In this document: one piece after another, positions 43,025 to 52,463 of the stretch
Numbering within the stretch: the stretch's first letter is position 1
Layout of the letters: the number at the start of each line of letters is the position of its first letter
Source: Prorocentrum cordatum
Lineage: Eukaryota > Sar > Dinophyceae > Prorocentrales > Prorocentraceae
DNA length: 64,000 bases
Direction: 5' to 3'
Assembly (NCBI GenBank): GCA_963575745.1
Contig: CAUYUJ010001447.1
Location: forward strand, 1,333,680-1,397,679
Notes under the pieces: generated by a model
Database searches by the model: none
What the model was told of the DNA's origin: nothing
Seen by the model: the letters and a program-made list of their open reading frames with translations, nothing else
Made by a program: the position numbers and the translations under genes

Positions 43025-43535
43025 CCTTCTCCTCCTCCTCCCTCCTCCTCCTCCTCCTCCTCCTCCTCCTTCCTCCTCCTCCTCCTCCTCCTCCTCCCTC
43101 CTCCCCTCCTCCTCCTCCTCCTCCGTCTCCTCCTCCTCCTCCTCCTCCCCCCTCCTCCTCCTCCTCCGCCTCCCTCCCTCCTCCTCCTCCTCGTCCTCCT
43201 CCTCCTCCTCCTCCTCCTCCTCCTCCTCCTCCTCCTCCTCCTCCTCACTCCTCCTCCTCCTCCCTCCTCCTCCTCCTCCTCCTCCACTCCTCCTCCTCCT
43301 CCTCCTCCTCTACCTCCTCCTCCTCCTCCTCCTCCTCCTCCTCCGCCTCCTCCTCCTCCTCCTCCTCCTCCTCCTCCTCCTCATCCTCATCCTCATCCTC
43401 ATCCTCATCCTCATCCTCATCCTCATCATCATCCTCCCCTCTCCTCCCCCTCACCCTCATCCACCTTCTCCTCCTCCTCCTTCTCCTCCTCCTCCTCCTC
43501 CTCCTCCTGCTCCTCCACCTCCTGCTCCTCCTCCT
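43025..43535. repeat. CCT/CTC microsatellite with CATCCT block
   Basis: CTC triplets for about 360 bp, then (TCATCC)n at about 43379-43430, then CTC again. Frames across it are artefacts. Confidence 0.95.
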
Positions 43536-44084
43536 CGGGTCGCCTGCGGCCCCAGGGGAAACCGTGCACCCCATCCCCATCCCCATGCCCTTCGAGACCC
43601 CCACCAAATTACCACCCCAGTTGGGGGTACACCCCCCGAAGCCCGAAGGGAACGACCTGTATCCCCATCTCTAGGGGGGTACATCGGCCAGCGGGGCCCA
43701 GGCCACGCCGCTGGGGACGGGGATCGATTCAACGATACCCATTGCGTGCGAAGCCGAGACGAGGCGGCGACCCGCTGGCCGCGGGCACGGCGGATGGCGA
43801 GCAGCTGCTGCGCGCGCTGCTCGGGCGGCCGCCTGCCGAGATCGCCGAATGGGCGCTGGGGCAGGCCCTGCAGGGTTTGATCCGATCGACCCGCTTCGGT
43901 ATCGATGCTGGCCAGCTCGAGCAGATCCTGGCGATCCGATGCTGCCCGAGGCGTGCACGGCGTTGTGATGCCTCCTGGCGGGGCCGCTCCGACTCGATGT
44001 CGATGCCGTGCCCATGCAGCCCGGTCCGACGCACGTTCCGCTTCGCGCCGACTTCCCGCGTTGATGTTCCCCTCGCCGTGAGAA
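43536..44084. other. Unassigned stretch
   Basis: A plus-strand frame (43742-44188) begins with plausible globular sequence (GRPPAEIAEWALGQALQGLI) but runs into repeat DNA and has no recognised motif. Nothing else was supported. Confidence 0.35.
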
Positions 44085-44420
44085 GAATCGCGGCGGATGG
44101 CTCTTGTAAGTTTTCGGCCTCCGGGAGCCCCCGCCGGGTTCCGCGACAGCCAAAATTCAGGAGGGAAAGAAACACACAGACACAATGAATCCTCGATTCC
44201 CCAGAAAATATGGAAAATATGGAAATTGGGCGGGAAGACAAAAACCCAGAAAATATATGAAAATATAGGGAATCATTTTATTTGTGTGTGTTTATTTGTG
44301 TGTCCTGGGGCCCCTTCACAAATACGATAAAGGATGAAGAGCCAGTCCGCGGGAAGAGGCCCCGGTCTTCGGGAGCCGCGCTGCGACGAGAAAAAAGAGA
44401 GCACGACGCCGGATGTCTGG
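44085..44420 (+). repeat. ~180-bp dispersed repeat split by an insertion
   Basis: The left part is 44085-44156 (GAAGAATCGCGGCGG, TTTTCGGCCTCCGGGAGCCC, CGACAGCCAAAAT). The right part is 44319-44420 (ACGATAAAGGATGAAGAGCC, CACGACGCCGGATGTCTGGG). Joined in order they give the usual family layout, interrupted exactly where GTCAAAAAACGACTCAGGATG normally reads on. Confidence 0.7.
44157..44318 (+). mobile_element. Non-autonomous ~162-bp element, copy 3
   Basis: It starts TCAGGAGGGAAAGAAACACA and ends GGGGCCCCTTCA. The flanks are CAAAAT on the left (44151-44156) and CAAAT on the right (44319-44323), an imperfect short duplication. It is nested inside a ~180-bp dispersed repeat, which gives a second, independent view of an empty site. 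Confidence 0.8.
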
Positions 44421-44469
44421 GCTCACCCCACTCCTCGATGCTTCGAACCGCCAGAAGGGGTACATTCCC

Positions 44470-45076
44470 AGACCCCCTCGGGTCATGAAAAAATCACGAC
44501 GGGAGGTTTTTCGCCATTTTCGGCCTCTGGGGGCCCTCGCCGGGCCTCGGGACCGTCAAAAAACGACTCAGGATGAGAAACAGCGGTCCCGGGGAATGGG
44601 TCTGGGCCCTCTGGGGGTCGCGTCATGAAAAAAACATGACGTCGGGGGTCTGGGAACCGCCAGAAGGGGTACATTAGGGGACGAGCTTCGCCTTCCCCTG
44701 CCCCTCCAGAGGCTCTCGGGGACGCGCTGACCGGTGTCAGCGCTGCACCGGGTCCGCCGAAGCGCCGTCGCCAGCCCATAGGCCAGCCACGAAGCGCTTT
44801 TCCCCGGGCCCGGGGCCAGCGGGGGGCACCTCTGCACACGGCGCACCGCCGGCGCCGATGCCCGGCCAGGCCCACCATGGTCCTCGGGACCCAGACCCCC
44901 GACATCATGATTTTTTCATGACGCGACCCCCAGAGGTCCCAACCCATTCCCCGGGACCGCTGTTTCATCCTGAGTCGTTTTTTGACGGTCCCGAGGCCCG
45001 GCGAGGGCCCCCAGAGGCCGAAAATGGCGAAAAAACTCCCGTCGTGATTTTTTCATGACCCGAGGGGGTCTGGGGA
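44470..45076. repeat. Inverted pair of ~180-bp dispersed repeats
   Basis: A plus-strand copy (44470-44655) and a minus-strand copy (44885-45076) share nearly identical boxes, for example GGGTCATGAAAAAATCACGA and its reverse complement. They are separated by about 230 bp of GC-rich DNA, which could fold into a long hairpin. No gene is seen in the loop. Confidence 0.8.
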
Positions 45077-45089
45077 TGCTGCTGTTCTC

Positions 45090-45297
45090 GAGGCCTCCGA
45101 GATGGGGTCGGAGCAGACGGGGTCGGAGGATCGCGCCGCATCGCCGATGCAGCGGCGAGGCATCGGCGATGCGGCTGGACGTGGGGCCCAACTCTCTCCA
45201 CGCCGATGGCGCCGATGCCTCGCCGACGTCGCCGATGCATCGCCGATGCAGCGCGACCTGCAGACCCCACCTGCTCGGACCCCATCTGGGAGGCCTC
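45090..45297. repeat. MITE-like element, best-preserved copy
   Basis: This 208-bp element has terminal inverted repeats of about 60 bp: GAGGCCTCC.AGATGGGGTC, then GAGCAG, GGGGTC, TCGCGC.GCATCG at both ends. The interior repeats GCATCGCCGATGC-type palindromes. It ends 122 bp upstream of the ATG of the membrane-protein gene. No clear target-site duplication was found. Confidence 0.7.
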
Positions 45298-45395
45298 TAC
45301 ATTCCAGAACCTCATGGCCTCGGCCAGGAGGGCACGTGCACCACGCCAGGGCCAGGGGAGGCCCTGGCCAGGCACGGTTGTGGGGTGCACGCGGG

Positions 45396-45410
45396 TGCCT
45401 TTCTGCGCAG
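45396..45410 (+). promoter_or_regulatory. Candidate splice acceptor (cis or trans)
   Basis: GTGCCTTTCTGCGCAG provides a pyrimidine-containing stretch and AG 9 nt before the ATG at 45420. In dinoflagellates, such a site so close to the start would suit spliced-leader addition. An ordinary intron end is equally possible from sequence alone. Confidence 0.5.
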
Positions 45411-45419
45411 GTGGAGGAG

Positions 45420-47063
45420 ATGTCGCGGCCCGGTGCCGACGTGCGGAGCCTGCCCATCTTCTCGCTCGCGGGCGCCTTCAAGGATTCCCGGCCAGAAGAA
45501 AGGCAGAGGCTGGTCCGCGGCGCCCTCACCGGCTTCGGCGAGCTGCCAGCCGCGCGGCGCGCCGGGGCAGTGCGGATGGCCATGGAGACGGGGCAGCGGG
45601 CCTCGCAGGCCCAGGCCACGGAGGGTCAAGACCCAAGAGCGGTGCCCCTGATCCAGAACCTCATGGCCGTGGCCACGGAGTCGCAGATTCAGTCGATGCC
45701 ACAGGAGGAGCTGGACAGCATCACCCAGGAGGCGCAGAACGTGGCAGTCAGAGCCATGCAGCCGCAGCAGCTGGCGGACGTGGTGCAGGAGCTGCGGCCC
45801 GAGGAGCGCGAGATGCTCACGGACACCCTGGTGGAGGCGAAGGTGGTCCCTTCGGAACACCGCGCGGTCATGGAGCAGACCATCAAGCCAGGAGGCTACG
45901 TGGACAGTCTTCGAGTGGCACTGACCTGGCTGGACTGGGCCAGGACGCGGGCGTGGGTGGCCGTGGCTCTTACCGCCCTTGAGCTGGTCTGCGCCGTGGC
46001 GCTCGGCGTCTTGGGGGAGCCGTGCGCCCCCCCGAACGCCCTGTGGCTGCAGGTCGACGTCGCCATCGCCCTGCTGGCGTCGGCAGGCGCCGGCTCTGCG
46101 GCGTGGCTCCTGGCGGAGCCACTGCGGAAGCTCCACGAGGATCCTGTGGGCACCGCGCAGCGCTGGCACGGGGACGGGGCGCCCCGCGACTGGACCCTGC
46201 GGCTGCAGGCGGCGATCCCGGGCGTGCCCCTGCAAACATACCGGAACGGAGCCATAGGGCTGTGCGTCTGCACGGTCATGGCTCTCCTGGGTGTGTGCTG
46301 GGCTCTGTTCGGGTTGGAGAACGCGGCCAACACCATCATTCAGGGGTGCTCGCCCGCGACGGCATGGTGCTGGGCGTTCTTCTGGTTGCTGCGGGTGGGC
46401 CTCCTCGTGGCCGTAGCGTTACTGGTCGCGTGGGTGTACCGCGAGGCGCAGAGGCACGCGGACGGGACCCCGAGGGACGGCGACAGCGAGCCGCAGCAAC
46501 CACTGCTCCGCACCGAGGAGAACACCCGGTCCGCAGATCCGCCAGCCGCCGTGAAGGCCCAAGAGGCCCCCGCAGCCGTCGAGCCGGCCGCCCCGGCGCC
46601 CGCGTCGGCCCCGGCCCGGCCGCGCGAGGCCCGAGAGGCCCCTGCTGCCGAGGAGCCGCCCGCCCCGGCGCCCACGCAGCCTCCGGGGCGGCCGCAGGCC
46701 AGCCGCGGCGCGGCGGGCGCGAAGCCGCAGAGCGCGGCAGCCGCCGAGCCGGCGGCGCACGAGCCAGACCCCGAGCAGGTGCGGCAGGACGTCGCGGCCC
46801 TGCTGCAGCGGCTCCGACGGCCCGAGCGGCGCGCCGCCGACGGCCCCGGGGGCTCGCCGGCCCCGCCGCTGACGCCGCCCACCCAGACCGTTGCGGCCGC
46901 GGCCGCCACGAGCGGAGGCGGCGCGAGCGGGGACCGCGGCGCCGCGAGGCGTCGGCAGCTGCAGCGGTCGGGCCACGCGGAGGTGCACGCCAGCATGCGG
47001 GCGGAGCACGACGACGCGCTCAGCCGGCTCGACACGCTGGAGCGCGGGGATGCTCCGAAGTAG
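45420..47063 (+). CDS. Four-helix membrane protein with Pro/Ala-rich tail
   Basis: Intact 547-codon frame, ATG 45420 to TAG 47061-47063. I chose this ATG because a splice-acceptor-like AG ends at 45410 and the sequence upstream is a MITE-like repeat. Residues 1-175 are soluble and helix-rich. Two similar ~30-residue segments (SRPEERQRLVRGAL...LPAARR near 23-48, LRPEEREMLTDTL...VPSEHR near 125-148) suggest an internal duplication. Four hydrophobic spans follow at about 178-198, 208-231, 278-299 and 314-340. Residues 350-500 are Ala/Pro/Glu-rich and probably disordered, and the C-terminus is charged. There is no signal-peptide-like N-terminus. I do not recognise the family. GC-rich third positions, absence of stops and coherent domain layout argue for a real host gene rather than repeat noise. 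Confidence 0.75.
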   Translation: MSRPGADVRSLPIFSLAGAFKDSRPEERQRLVRGALTGFGELPAARRAGAVRMAMETGQRASQAQATEGQDPRAVPLIQNLMAVATESQIQSMPQEELDSITQEAQNVAVRAMQPQQLADVVQELRPEEREMLTDTLVEAKVVPSEHRAVMEQTIKPGGYVDSLRVALTWLDWARTRAWVAVALTALELVCAVALGVLGEPCAPPNALWLQVDVAIALLASAGAGSAAWLLAEPLRKLHEDPVGTAQRWHGDGAPRDWTLRLQAAIPGVPLQTYRNGAIGLCVCTVMALLGVCWALFGLENAANTIIQGCSPATAWCWAFFWLLRVGLLVAVALLVAWVYREAQRHADGTPRDGDSEPQQPLLRTEENTRSADPPAAVKAQEAPAAVEPAAPAPASAPARPREAREAPAAEEPPAPAPTQPPGRPQASRGAAGAKPQSAAAAEPAAHEPDPEQVRQDVAALLQRLRRPERRAADGPGGSPAPPLTPPTQTVAAAAATSGGGASGDRGAARRRQLQRSGHAEVHASMRAEHDDALSRLDTLERGDAPK

Positions 47064-49300
47064 CCGCGCATCTGCATGCGGGGGGGGGCTCTGCCACCTC
47101 GGTGGCTCGGTCCTCGATCCTCACCCCATTCGGCCCTCCACCTGCCGAGCCTCGCCCTCACCTTCCTCTTCCCTCCCCCGCTCGTCAGCTCTCCTCGGGC
47201 CGCCGGCTGGGCACCAAAGCGTGCTCTTGCCTTGGGCTGTAGTGGCCTGATGCTCGCCGCCGCCATCGACCCGTTGAGCTACGAATCGGCGATGAGAGCG
47301 CCATCCAAAAAAGCGGTGGTCTGTGACTGCTATTTACGTACGTCCTGAGGGTGGCACGCTCGGGTTTCGGGGAAACACGTGCCGTGCTGGTTGGCGTTGC
47401 GACGTCGTAGCGTTGATACCTGCATGTCGCTGAGCGTCGTGCTGGTGACACCCATTGGAACAGTGGGTGTCACAAGATTTGACGTGCGTGGTGGTCAGCG
47501 TCGTGGTGTTGGTGTCCGCCTCTATGCCCCGCGCCTGGGCCCCCATCGTTCTGCTAAGTATGGCAGGATGCCGCAATCTACGACGTGATGCTGCTGATGC
47601 CAGTCAGACTCGACGGCGATGACACTGTCGGAGGCGCCCCTGGCCCATCTGACGGTGGAGTCGCTGCCGCGGGTGGCTCTGGAGCCGTCGAGGATGCCGG
47701 CACCGGAGCCGCCTGGCAGCTGGCCTTGTTGTCGGAGGTGCCGGTAGACGAGGCCTCCCTGGAGTGGCCGGCGGGGCTTGGGAAGCAGCTACTATCGGAG
47801 GCAGGGTCGTCACCGATGATGGCAGTCACGTCGGGAAAGTGATCGGAGCCTGCTCTGGCATGGTCGGCGATGTAGACGCTGTCGAATGTAGCTCCAGAGT
47901 CGGCGGAATCAAGTCCATCGAACATGCCGTCAACGCTGCTGTAGAACGTCGAGCCGAACTTAGTGTCGGCATCACTGGTGGAAATGGCGGTGACTTGCTT
48001 CGGAGCTGGCGCTGGAGCCGATGGAGGTACCGTGGTCGGGTTTTCCGTTCGAGCCGCTGTCAGAAACGCCGTGAGATGATGTTAACGGTCAGCATCGTGC
48101 TCCTAGAATTTGTCTTTCTTGTCATCGTCTTATTCGTTTTTTCCACTGCGCTGGTCATCTCCATCGTACTGGGTTCATTGCTGCTCAGCGCCGTGATGGT
48201 GGTTCCCGTTGTCTTGGTCATCGTCCTACTCCTGTCATTAGCCATGCTGCATGGCACCACCGTTCTGCCAGGGTGGTGCTTGTATGGCCCATCCTCCAGT
48301 TTCACCGCAATCAGAATTGCGATCGGATGCGGACATTTTTTGCAGGCTCCATTTGCCGCAATTCAGACCCATGCTGTACAATGGTACGTAGCACGTAACG
48401 CCATACGCAATGTAAGTGCAATACGAAAGCAAAGCTACCCAAGGACCCCCCACACAATTCGATGTTTCTGACGTGGTGCTATGCAACGTTCTGCACCATC
48501 CAAAAGCAGTAACAATCAATACAAACGAGGAGAGTCACGAGGAATATGACAAACGACATGCGAGCCTTCAACTGACAATCTTGGCCGCGCCATCGTTGGA
48601 GCTCACGCGGTCGGAGCCCGTATTGCCAGAAATAAGAGCCTTGAAACGTGACGCATGATAAACATCGCATGCCTCTACTGTGTTACCTCATCTTCCGCTA
48701 GATGAAGAGGGGTGAAACGAGATGTGAAGGAGCAGGAGGAGAAGGAACAGGATGAGGGGAGAAACCAAGCGACGACAATGCCGCAACAATACGTGCATAA
48801 ATCACCGTCGAGCACCCGGGCAAATTACGCAAACACGCCAACTCTGTACGAAAGGCGTTGTCTGTTTGTTTTTTAACGCATGTGACGCATCACCGCCGCT
48901 CCCATATCTCTTTGGAAACGCCCCTGTGGCCAAACGTTTGATTTCAGCTTGGCAAATCTACGGGACTAAGTATCATCCCCCCAGCCATTCTGAAAACTCT
49001 TCGAGGAACATTTGGAGGAGAATGAGGGGGAGCATCAGGGTTGGGAGAGAGAAGAGACGAGGACTAGGATGAGGAATCGGAGGAGGAGGACGAGGAGGAT
49101 GAGGCCTTTTGGGAGCCCTTGGGGCACTTTGGAGTCCTCCTGATATATTCCTGGGGCCCTTTTGGAGGCTTCTCTGAAGGCCTCTTCTGACACGACAAGG
49201 ATCCTGGTTTCGATCTGTTCTACCTTCCGCGGGGAGTTCGAACGCGTAGGGGGTTTGGACACCGTTGCTATTGTGGCTCGAGCCATCGCCGCTTAGCCCT
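47064..49300. other. Unassigned stretch with a possible minus-strand exon
   Basis: Minus strand 48040-47578 is open and reads as a Ser/Pro/Ala-rich acidic protein (TENPTTVPPSAPAPAPKQVT, then GMFDGLDSADSGATFDS). It ends at the stop near 47578 and is preceded by TTTCTGACAG, which could be an acceptor; I rate this exon at about 0.25. A perfect 10-bp hairpin, GTGACACCCA and TGGGTGTCAC, lies at 47445-47473. The plus-strand hydrophobic frame at 48070-48240 is probably its shadow. 48660-49300 shows no recognised gene. Confidence 0.35.
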
Positions 49301-49329
49301 GGCAGGCCCCGGCGCCTTCGGCCAGGCGC

Positions 49330-49919
49330 ATGCCCTTCGCCGAGGAGAAGCGCAAGGCCAGGGATGGAATCAGCCGCTCCTTGCACACCCTCGCTGGCGA
49401 GCTCGGGCTGCAGATGGTGCCTCTGCAGGGTGCAGGCGCCAACCGCGAAGCGCTGTACGAGCAAATCTACGGCAAGGGGTCCGCCGAGCAACTGGGACGT
49501 CTGGATGACCTGCGGAGCGAGTGGTCGCGAGCCGGCGGGACAGGCTGGCAGCCGTCCTTTTTGGACGCCGGGAAGGAGCGCTTCGAGCTAGCGTTGCGTG
49601 CAGCTCTGGACGCCCGAAATGGGTACTGAAAGAATGGGTACTATGCCCAACAGCGGATCTTGTTCATTTTGAACAGGACTCGCTGTCCACGCCGCCGCGG
49701 CCTGTGTTCATTCGAGACAGGAGGCCGCCCGCCCAACAGCGGCCGCTGTTGGTTCGGGACAACATTTGTTGTTGGGCATGTTGCCCATTCTTTCGGTACC
49801 CATTTCGGGTGTCCAAAGCAGCCGAGTCGCCAGGCGGCGCGGCAGAGGATGAGAACCGTGGAGATACCGAGATCGAGGGGCACCACACGTTGCAGCTGAG
49901 CTACACGCTGCGCTGGTGA
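49330..49919 (+). pseudogene. Candidate gene of unknown function interrupted by a foldback element
   Basis: ATG 49330 follows an acceptor-like CCCTGGCAG (about 49290-49298) and opens a frame of coherent mixed composition (FAEEKRKARDGISRSLHTLA, LYEQIYGKGSAEQLGRLDDL). The frame enters the inverted-repeat element at 49603 and stops inside it at 49627-49629. Beyond the element, a different frame (AAESPGGAAEDENRGDTEIE, HHTLQLSYTLRW) continues in similar style to TGA 49917-49919. The simplest reading is one exon split by the insertion, with the element supplying a premature stop. No domain is recognised. Confidence 0.35.
49603..49819. mobile_element. 217-bp foldback element
   Basis: The ends GCTCTGGACGCCCGAAATGG and, reversed, GCTTTGGACACCCGAAATGG continue as inverted repeats through GTACTGAAAGAATGGG and CATGCCCAAC, for arms of about 50 bp. 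The interior has a perfect 20-bp palindrome, CCAACAGCGGCCGCTGTTGG (49733-49752), and smaller hairpins. It has no coding capacity. The target-site duplication is not clear because the outer boundary is uncertain by several bases. Confidence 0.65.
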
Positions 49920-50008
49920 ATTCCGGTTCCGCGCGCGGGCCTTCCTGATGACGCACAATTCACAATTGTCTCGCCTTCGCACCGTCACCGCGCCAGCGGG
50001 GTGAGTTC

Positions 50009-51061
50009 TTGGCACTCGTGCAGGGAAGGGCCCAGAAGTACAACGCCGCGTACTGGAGCTGCAAATGCGTATTGCCCACGCGCGCGCCGAACCCAAGTCG
50101 CATCCACTACCTCGCATACTTCTCCAGGCACGGCCGCGGCAACGGCGTCGACCATTCCACGACGAACGAGTGGGTCCACGCGGGCGCGCGGCCCCGTGTA
50201 GGCGCCAACGCTGAGAACCGTGGTCCGTCGGAGCGAGTGCGCGCCATCAGGCGCGGGCACTTTTATGCACGGGCATGGAAGTCTGGCACTGCGTACGCTG
50301 AGACAAGAGATGCCTCCTGGGAAGATTTGCGGGCGCCCGAAGCACGATGGGTCGTCAGTCTTTGGGGGGTGCATAAGCAGGACCACGACGCGTTTCGCCA
50401 GCTTTCAGCGAAGCTGTGCGATGGCCGCGACCGACGATGGACGCCGTCGTGGAGACGGAGACAAGGCACGCATGCAAGAAAGAGCAGTCACTAGCACTGG
50501 CGGCGATCCGGGCGCTTTCGAAGCCAATGATGCCGCTGTGCCCCGCCATTGAATCTTGGATAATGCACTTCGGCGAGGTCGATGATAGTTGTAAGTTCCT
50601 CGTCCTCCACGGGCCGCCCCGCGCCGGGAAATCGAGGCTAGCGCGATCACTGTTCGGCGCGGAGCAGACCCTGGTGATCGGCGCGATGAACGCCCACGAG
50701 CCGAATCTGCACTCGCAGGGGCGAGGCGCCCACAGGGCTGCGCTGTTGGACGAGATGCAAGCCCCAGATTTCACCACCAGGAACAAGAAGCTGTCGCAGA
50801 CGCACTTCGGCGACGCAGAGTCGGGCAAGGGGCCTACCATGCAGCACGCGCACTGCGCGTTCCTCCGGCAGACCCCCATCATCATCACGATGAACCACTG
50901 GGGGCTGGGCGGCCTAGGCGCCGCGGACGGAGCGGGTCGAGGCCAATTGCGTTGCCGCGGAGATCTCAGAGCCAGCGCGAGGAGCGACCCTGGGCGCCGA
51001 GGCCGCTGCCCCGCGCAAGGCAACCACCCCGCGCAACGGCGGAAGAGGTCAGCATCAAGCC
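50009..51061 (+). pseudogene. Rep-like P-loop ATPase (CRESS-type SF3 helicase domain), broken
   Basis: The first frame (50009-50440) contains RVGANAENRGPSERVRAIRR and GHFYARAWKSGTAYAETRDA, segments I associate with Rep-like proteins expanded in dinoflagellates. A frameshift near 50440 leads to the ATPase: Walker A GPPRAGKS (50611-50634), Walker B ALLDEM (about 50738-50757) and motif C IIITMNHW (about 50878-50902). These are in the spacing of superfamily 3 helicases of CRESS-DNA Rep proteins. A second shift near 50935 restores a tail (ERVEANCVAAE) ending at TAA 51059-51061. The N-terminal HUH nuclease motifs were not found. It could be an endogenised viral Rep or a domesticated, plasmid-like derivative. 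The family link is by motif and memory. Confidence 0.65.
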
Positions 51062-51109
51062 TAACTCTAAGGCCCTCACCGCAGCTGAACCGCAGCTAAA
51101 CCGCGCCCA

Positions 51110-51340
51110 AAGAAGAGTGGAAAAATCGCCCGCGCACGCAGACGCACGCGCGGCAGGAGGACAGGCGCCCACGCGGACGCGCACTTTCTGCGTCGGCGGC
51201 TAGGCAGATTGATTGCGCCGGCGGAAGAAAGCCGACACGCGCGCGCGCGCACAGCCACTCGCACAAACATTTACACGCGCGCAGACGCGCAGACAGGCGC
51301 AGACACACACGCGCGCGCAGACGCGCGCATGCAAAATGCC
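51110..51340. repeat. CGCGCA/CACGCG low-complexity tract
   Basis: Alternating purine-pyrimidine DNA (GCGCGCAGACGCGCAGACAG and CACGCGCGCGCGCGCACAG) occurs over about 230 bp, dense at 51233-51332. It is a candidate Z-DNA-forming stretch. No gene. Confidence 0.75.
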
Positions 51341-51499
51341 GCGCAATGAAAGAGTCGACATCTCGACCCCAGTGGAAGTCGGCGGGGGGGGCCGCGGAAG
51401 GCGACGGATGGCCTTTCACTGCGAATCAGACACGGGGCGGTTCGAGGGCACCACGGAGCTGCATGGCGATGGGGCCCGCGCCGCCGACGAGAACGACCT

Positions 51500-51660
51500 C
51501 GGGAAATACGACGACGACGACGACGGAGATGTGGATGACGACGACGATGACGATGATGACGATGATGATGACGACGACGATGATCAGGATGACGATGACG
51601 ATGAAGATGGCGACGGCAAAAGCGGCGATTGTGGCGATGGCGGCGACGGGGCGACGATGG
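51500..51660. repeat. GAC/GAT microsatellite
   Basis: A (GATGAC)-type tract encoding an uninterrupted Asp-rich run in the plus-strand frame 51213-51935. Apart from this run that frame has no recognised features, so I do not call a gene. Confidence 0.85.
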
Positions 51661-52463
51661 CAAACCCCATTCATCATCCGAGAGCTCCGCGCGAGCTCTG
51701 CCAGGGGGGGGGGCGCGGGCCCCCGGGCAGGACGACGGCCCCCCATTTGCAATCTCGGGACGTGACAAAAAATGCAGCTCTCGCGCAGGACTTCCTCGAA
51801 AACGAGCGATTTCCGGAGCGGTTTCCGGCGGCCGCCCGCGGGTTTCCTGCGGCCCCCGCGGCCCCCGGCAATTATCCTTTCCGTTTCTCGACGCACCGCG
51901 AGCAAGAGCGTCGGTTTCGCGCGGCCGTCGGCTGAGGATTGGCACCTGCGCGCGCGGGCGCGCGCGAAGGCGTGGGCGCTCCAAGAAGGACAAGGCCGGG
52001 CCCCGCTGCGAGCCGCTGGCCACCCGCAGAAGTCGCCCGGCGGGATGCCGCGAGGCGGCTCGCCCAGCGCCCGGGCCGCGGGGCAGCTGTTCCAGAGGGC
52101 GGGCGACGACTCTGGGCGGCCCCCATAGACCAACGCGCGGGCAGGCCCAAGCCCGAAGCGCTTGCTCAGGGGCCGGAAGGCGACGGCGATTTTGCGGCCG
52201 CAAAGATGCTGAAGACGGGAGGAGAGGAGCCGACGCACTCCTCCATCGCCGCTGCGCGCCCGACACCGACGATAAACCAGGGCGCGAGACAGCCCGTCGA
52301 CAAGCACCTCGTCTACCTGGCAGGGCGCGGCAAGATTGTCACGGCCCGCACTAGATCCCGCATCGCGGCGTCGCAGATCCCAGGGGGCGCCCCAGCGTTT
52401 CAGTCTGATTGCGAGCATGCCGCAATATGTGTTTAGGGCCCGCTGCAGTCTGCTGAACCCGCC
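51661..52463. other. Unassigned GC-rich stretch
   Basis: Overlapping long frames on both strands are typical of high GC. The plus-strand frame ending at 52436 has a coherent last part (PVDKHLVYLAGRGKIVTART) but no recognised domain. Confidence 0.35.

Noticed and set aside
48070-48240. Very hydrophobic plus-strand frame (membrane protein?)
   Set aside because: The opposite strand reads as a Ser/Thr-rich low-complexity protein. Hydrophobicity is likely the complement of that composition, and no start or splice context supports it.
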